From assembly GCA_035690725.1 (NCBI GenBank), contig DASSKF010000020.1, forward strand, positions 1 through 16,364: DNA of 16,364 nucleotides, in the 5' to 3' direction. The stretch is from DASSKF01 sp035690725 (GTDB lineage: Bacteria; Actinomycetota; Actinomycetes; Actinomycetales; Dermatophilaceae). The translations under genes and the position numbers were made by a program. Of this stretch, positions 13,646 to 16,364 are shown piece by piece; the stretch's first letter is position 1; each line of letters starts with the position of its first letter. The notes beneath the pieces were generated by a model, which was not told the origin of the DNA, did not search any database, and saw nothing but the letters and a program-made list of their open reading frames with translations.

Positions 13646-13701
13646 GCGAATCTTTGGGACGTCTCGGATGCCCCAGCAGCCGAAACGTCCCAAAGATTCG
13701 C
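13646..13701. repeat. 56-bp palindrome with 17-bp perfect arms between rluD and dnaE
   Basis: GCGAATCTTTGGGACGT (13646-13662) and ACGTCCCAAAGATTCGC (13685-13701) are perfectly complementary. Pairing continues inward with two mismatches (TCGG with CCGA, TG with CA), leaving a 6-nt loop CCCCAG. The arms are much more A/T-rich than the surrounding DNA, which points to a foreign or specially selected element. It is symmetrical, so either strand's RNA folds. No T-run follows. It may be a REP-like extragenic palindrome, a very strong bidirectional terminator or the trace of a small mobile element. Confidence 0.9.
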
Positions 13702-13703
13702 AC

Positions 13704-13729
13704 GAGGCCGGGCGCGGAGGCCGGGCGCG
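13704..13729 (+). repeat. Tandem 13-bp duplication next to the palindrome
   Basis: GAGGCCGGGCGCG occurs twice back to back (13704-13716 and 13717-13729), beginning 2 nt after the palindrome, followed by GAGGAGG. Both copies are identical, suggesting a recent slippage or insertion-related event. Confidence 0.85.
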
Positions 13730-13785
13730 GAGGAGGGGTTGGACGGCCACCCGCGTGCCGTCATACCGGCGTCGGTGGCGACGTT

Positions 13786-13791
13786 TAGGAT
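13786..13791 (+). promoter_or_regulatory. Candidate -10 hexamer directly upstream of dnaE (possible leaderless transcript)
   Basis: TAGGAT fits TANNNT and ends 8 nt before the dnaE ATG at 13800, the spacing expected if transcription starts at or next to the start codon. No good -35 is seen. The AGGA within it, 9 nt from ATG, could instead be a weak ribosome binding site. Confidence 0.45.
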
Positions 13792-13799
13792 CGTCCTCG

Positions 13800-16364
13800 A
13801 TGTCCTCCCAGCCCGCCCGCGACCAGAACTTCGCGCACCTGCACGTGCACACGGAGTACTCCATGCTCGACGGCGCGGCGCGCATCGACGAGCTGTGCGA
13901 GCAGGCCGCGCGGATGGGGATGCCGGCGGTCGCCACGACCGACCACGGCTACGTCTTCGGGGCCTACGAGTTCTGGAAGAAGGCGACCAAGCACGGCATC
14001 AAGCCGATCATCGGCGTGGAGGCCTACGTCACGCCCGGCACGCACCGCACGGACAAGACCCGGGTCAAGTTCGGTGAGGGGGGCCGCAACGACGTCTCCG
14101 GCTCGGGTGCCTACACCCACATGACGCTGCTGGCGCGCAACAACAACGGCATGCACAACCTGTTCCGCATGTCGTCGCTGGCCTCGCTGGAGGGCTACTA
14201 CTTCAAGCCGCGCATGGACCGCGAGCTGCTGCAGACGTACGGCGACGGGCTGATCGCCACCACCGGCTGCCCCTCCGGTGAGATCCAGACCCGCCTGCGG
14301 CTCGGGCAGTATGCCGAGGCGCGCGAGGCCGCTGCCGAGTTCCGGGACATCTTCGGCCCGGAGAACTACTACTGCGAGCTGATGGACCACGGCCTCGGCA
14401 TCGAGCGGGACGTCCAGAAGGAGCTGCTGCGGCTCGCCCAGGACCTGAACCTCCCGCTCGTCGCGACCAACGACCTGCACTACACGAACGCCGAGGACGC
14501 CAAGGCACACGGCGCGCTGCTGTGCGTGCAGTCCGGCTCGACGATGATGGACCCGGGCCGGTTCAAGTTCGACGCCGACGAGTTCTACCTCAAGTCCGCC
14601 GCCGAGATGCGACACCTCTGGCGGGAGCTGCCCGAGGCCTGCGACAACACCCTCGAGATCGCCGAGCGGTGCAACGTCTCGTTCACCGAGGGGGAGGGGC
14701 GCTACATGCCCCGGTTCCCGGTGCCCGAGGGCGAGGACGAGACCAGCTGGTTCGTCAAGGAGGTCGAGAAGGGGCTCCACGAGCGGTTCCCCGAGGGGGT
14801 CCCCGACTACGCCCGGGAGCAGGCGAAGTACGAGGAAGAGGTGATCGTCGGCAAGGGCTATCCGGGATACTTCCTGGTGGTGGCCGACTTCATCAACTGG
14901 GCCAAGCGCAACGGCATCCGGGTGGGGCCGGGGCGTGGCTCGGGTGCCGGCTCGATGTGCGCCTACGCGATGCGGATCACCGACCTCGACCCGGTCCCGC
15001 ACGGCCTGATTTTCGAGCGCTTCCTGAACCCCGAGCGCAAGTCGATGCCGGACTTCGACGTCGACTTCGACGAGCGCCGGCGTGGTGAGGTCATCAAGTA
15101 CGTCACCGAGCGCTATGGCGCCGACCGGGTCGCGCAGATCGTCACCTACGGCACGATCAAGGCCAAGCAGGCGGTCAAGGACGCTTCCCGGGTCCTCGGC
15201 CACCCCTTCGCGATGGGGGAGCGGCTGACCAAGGCGATGCCGGCCGACGTCATGGGCAAGGGGGTGCCGCTGTCGGGCATCTACGACCCCGAGCATCCGC
15301 GCTACGCCGAGGGCAACGAGTTCCGCACGCTGGTCCAGGGCGACCAGCAGGCGGAGGAGGTCGTGGAGACCGCCAAGGGTCTCGAGGGCCTGAAGCGGCA
15401 GTGGGGCGTGCACGCCGCCGGTGTGATCATGTCCAGCGAGCCGCTGATGGACCTCATCCCGATCATGAAGCGGGAGCAGGACGGCCAGATCATCACGCAG
15501 TTCGACTACCCGACCTGCGAGACGCTCGGCCTGGTCAAGATGGACTTCCTGGGGTTGCGCAACCTCACGATCCTCGACGACGCGCTCGAGAACGTGAAGA
15601 TGAACCGCAACTTCGACCTCGACCTCGAGGCGCTGTCGAAGGACATGACGGACACCAGGACCTACGAGCTGTTGGGCCGCGGGGACACGCTCGGGGTGTT
15701 CCAGCTCGACGGCGGCGGCATGCGCACCCTGCTCCGGCAGATGCAGCCGGACAACTTCGAGGACATCTCGGCCGCGCTCGCGCTCTACCGGCCCGGGCCG
15801 ATGGGCGTGAACGCGCACACCAACTTCGCGCTGCGCAAGAACGGCAAGCAGGAGACGACGCCGCTCGACCCGCAGCTCAAGGGCAAGCTGCAGCCGGAGA
15901 TGGAGGAGGCGCTCAAGCCGATCCTGGGCGACACGCACGGCTTGTGCATCTACCAGGAGCAGGTCATGGAGATCGCCCAGAAGCTCGCGGGTTACTCCCT
16001 CGGCAACGCCGACCTGCTCCGCCGCGCGATGGGCAAGAAGAAGAAGGAGGTGCTCGACGCCGAGTACGTCCCCTTCTCCGAGGGCATGAAGAAGAACGGC
16101 TACACCGAGGCCTCCATCGCGGCCCTGTGGGGCGTGCTCGTCCCGTTCTCCGACTACGCGTTCAACAAGGCGCACACCGCCGCCTACGGGCTGGTGTCCT
16201 ACTGGACCGCGTACCTCAAGGCGAACTACCCGGCCGAGTACATGGCGGCGCTGCTCACCAGCGTCCGCGACGACAAGGACAAGTCGGCCCTCTACCTCAA
16301 CGAGTGCCGGCACATGGGCATCAAGGTCCTGCCGCCGAGCGTCAACGAGTCGGTGGCCAACTTC
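13800..16364 (+). CDS. dnaE: DNA polymerase III alpha subunit (DnaE1 type), 3'-truncated by window edge
   Basis: Replicative C-family polymerase. The frame is open from ATG 13800 to the last base (855 of roughly 1180 codons). An N-terminal PHP domain has all expected metal-ligand positions filled: HLHVH (13-17), Asp24, His49 in TTDHG, Glu74, His107, Cys157, Asp225 and His227. An intact PHP site is the mark of actinobacterial DnaE1, whose PHP domain proofreads. Polymerase motifs are GPGRGSGAGS (376-385), PDFDVDFDERRR (417-428, catalytic Asp418 and Asp420), VKMDFLGLRNL (third Asp582), GVFQLDGGGMR, ALYRPGPM, IYQEQVM, and FNKAHTAAYGLVSYWTAYLKANYP. The helix-hairpin-helix, OB and tau-binding parts lie beyond the window. 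It is more like DnaE1 than the error-prone DnaE2, judged by the PHP residues and by lying near lspA-rluD, as in mycobacteria. Confidence 0.97.
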   Translation, partial: MSSQPARDQNFAHLHVHTEYSMLDGAARIDELCEQAARMGMPAVATTDHGYVFGAYEFWKKATKHGIKPIIGVEAYVTPGTHRTDKTRVKFGEGGRNDVSGSGAYTHMTLLARNNNGMHNLFRMSSLASLEGYYFKPRMDRELLQTYGDGLIATTGCPSGEIQTRLRLGQYAEAREAAAEFRDIFGPENYYCELMDHGLGIERDVQKELLRLAQDLNLPLVATNDLHYTNAEDAKAHGALLCVQSGSTMMDPGRFKFDADEFYLKSAAEMRHLWRELPEACDNTLEIAERCNVSFTEGEGRYMPRFPVPEGEDETSWFVKEVEKGLHERFPEGVPDYAREQAKYEEEVIVGKGYPGYFLVVADFINWAKRNGIRVGPGRGSGAGSMCAYAMRITDLDPVPHGLIFERFLNPERKSMPDFDVDFDERRRGEVIKYVTERYGADRVAQIVTYGTIKAKQAVKDASRVLGHPFAMGERLTKAMPADVMGKGVPLSGIYDPEHPRYAEGNEFRTLVQGDQQAEEVVETAKGLEGLKRQWGVHAAGVIMSSEPLMDLIPIMKREQDGQIITQFDYPTCETLGLVKMDFLGLRNLTILDDALENVKMNRNFDLDLEALSKDMTDTRTYELLGRGDTLGVFQLDGGGMRTLLRQMQPDNFEDISAALALYRPGPMGVNAHTNFALRKNGKQETTPLDPQLKGKLQPEMEEALKPILGDTHGLCIYQEQVMEIAQKLAGYSLGNADLLRRAMGKKKKEVLDAEYVPFSEGMKKNGYTEASIAALWGVLVPFSDYAFNKAHTAAYGLVSYWTAYLKANYPAEYMAALLTSVRDDKDKSALYLNECRHMGIKVLPPSVNESVANF

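Noticed and set aside
13785..16313. An 842-codon minus-strand open frame opposite dnaE
   Set aside because: dnaE on the + strand has intact catalytic motifs throughout; the antisense translation is Leu/Val/His-rich without motifs.

Overview
The window is GC-rich, chromosomal housekeeping DNA, and every recognisable gene is on the + strand. Gene order and protein motifs point to an actinobacterium: the division and cell wall (dcw) cluster runs murD-ftsW-murG-murC-ftsQ-ftsZ with no ftsA, followed by pgeF, yggS, sepF, yggT and divIVA/wag31. The very high GC, frequent GTG starts and sequence details suggest the Micrococcales, perhaps near Intrasporangiaceae/Ornithinimicrobiaceae. That family guess is an impression, not a computed placement.

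Region 1 (1-5859) is a tightly packed run for peptidoglycan precursor synthesis and septal wall export: murD (5' end cut off by the window), ftsW, murG, murC and ftsQ. Gaps are 4-6 nt, or the genes overlap by 4 nt (ATGA, GTGA). Region 2 (5860-7341) is a 141-bp control region and ftsZ. Region 3 (7393-10960) is the conserved downstream block: pgeF and yggS (overlapping by 8 bp), sepF (the actinobacterial FtsZ membrane anchor), yggT and divIVA (polar growth scaffold). Region 4 (11078-13573) holds a DksA/TraR-type zinc-finger protein with a long basic histone-H1-like tail, lspA (lipoprotein signal peptidase) and rluD (23S rRNA pseudouridine synthase), the last two translationally linked. Region 5 (13574-13799) is a repeat-rich intergenic stretch. 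Region 6 (13800 to the end) is the first 855 codons of dnaE, the replicative polymerase alpha subunit.

Together the genes make lipid II (MurD, MurC, MurG), polymerise it at the septum (FtsW with FtsQ), place the division ring (FtsZ, SepF) and organise polar growth (DivIVA). I found no mobile element, phage, CRISPR array, tRNA or rRNA, and no gene-level novel system. No stretch over 300 bases lacks a gene.

The unusual material lies inside or between conserved genes: four perfect 33-bp tandem repeats adding a 44-residue repeat block to the start of MurG; a row of 11-residue repeats in DivIVA with His exactly every 11 residues; a basic tail of about 188 residues without Asp or Glu on the zinc-finger protein; a 17-bp-arm palindrome between rluD and dnaE; a 12-bp perfect hairpin between sepF and yggT; a possible CTG start for lspA; and a possibly leaderless dnaE.
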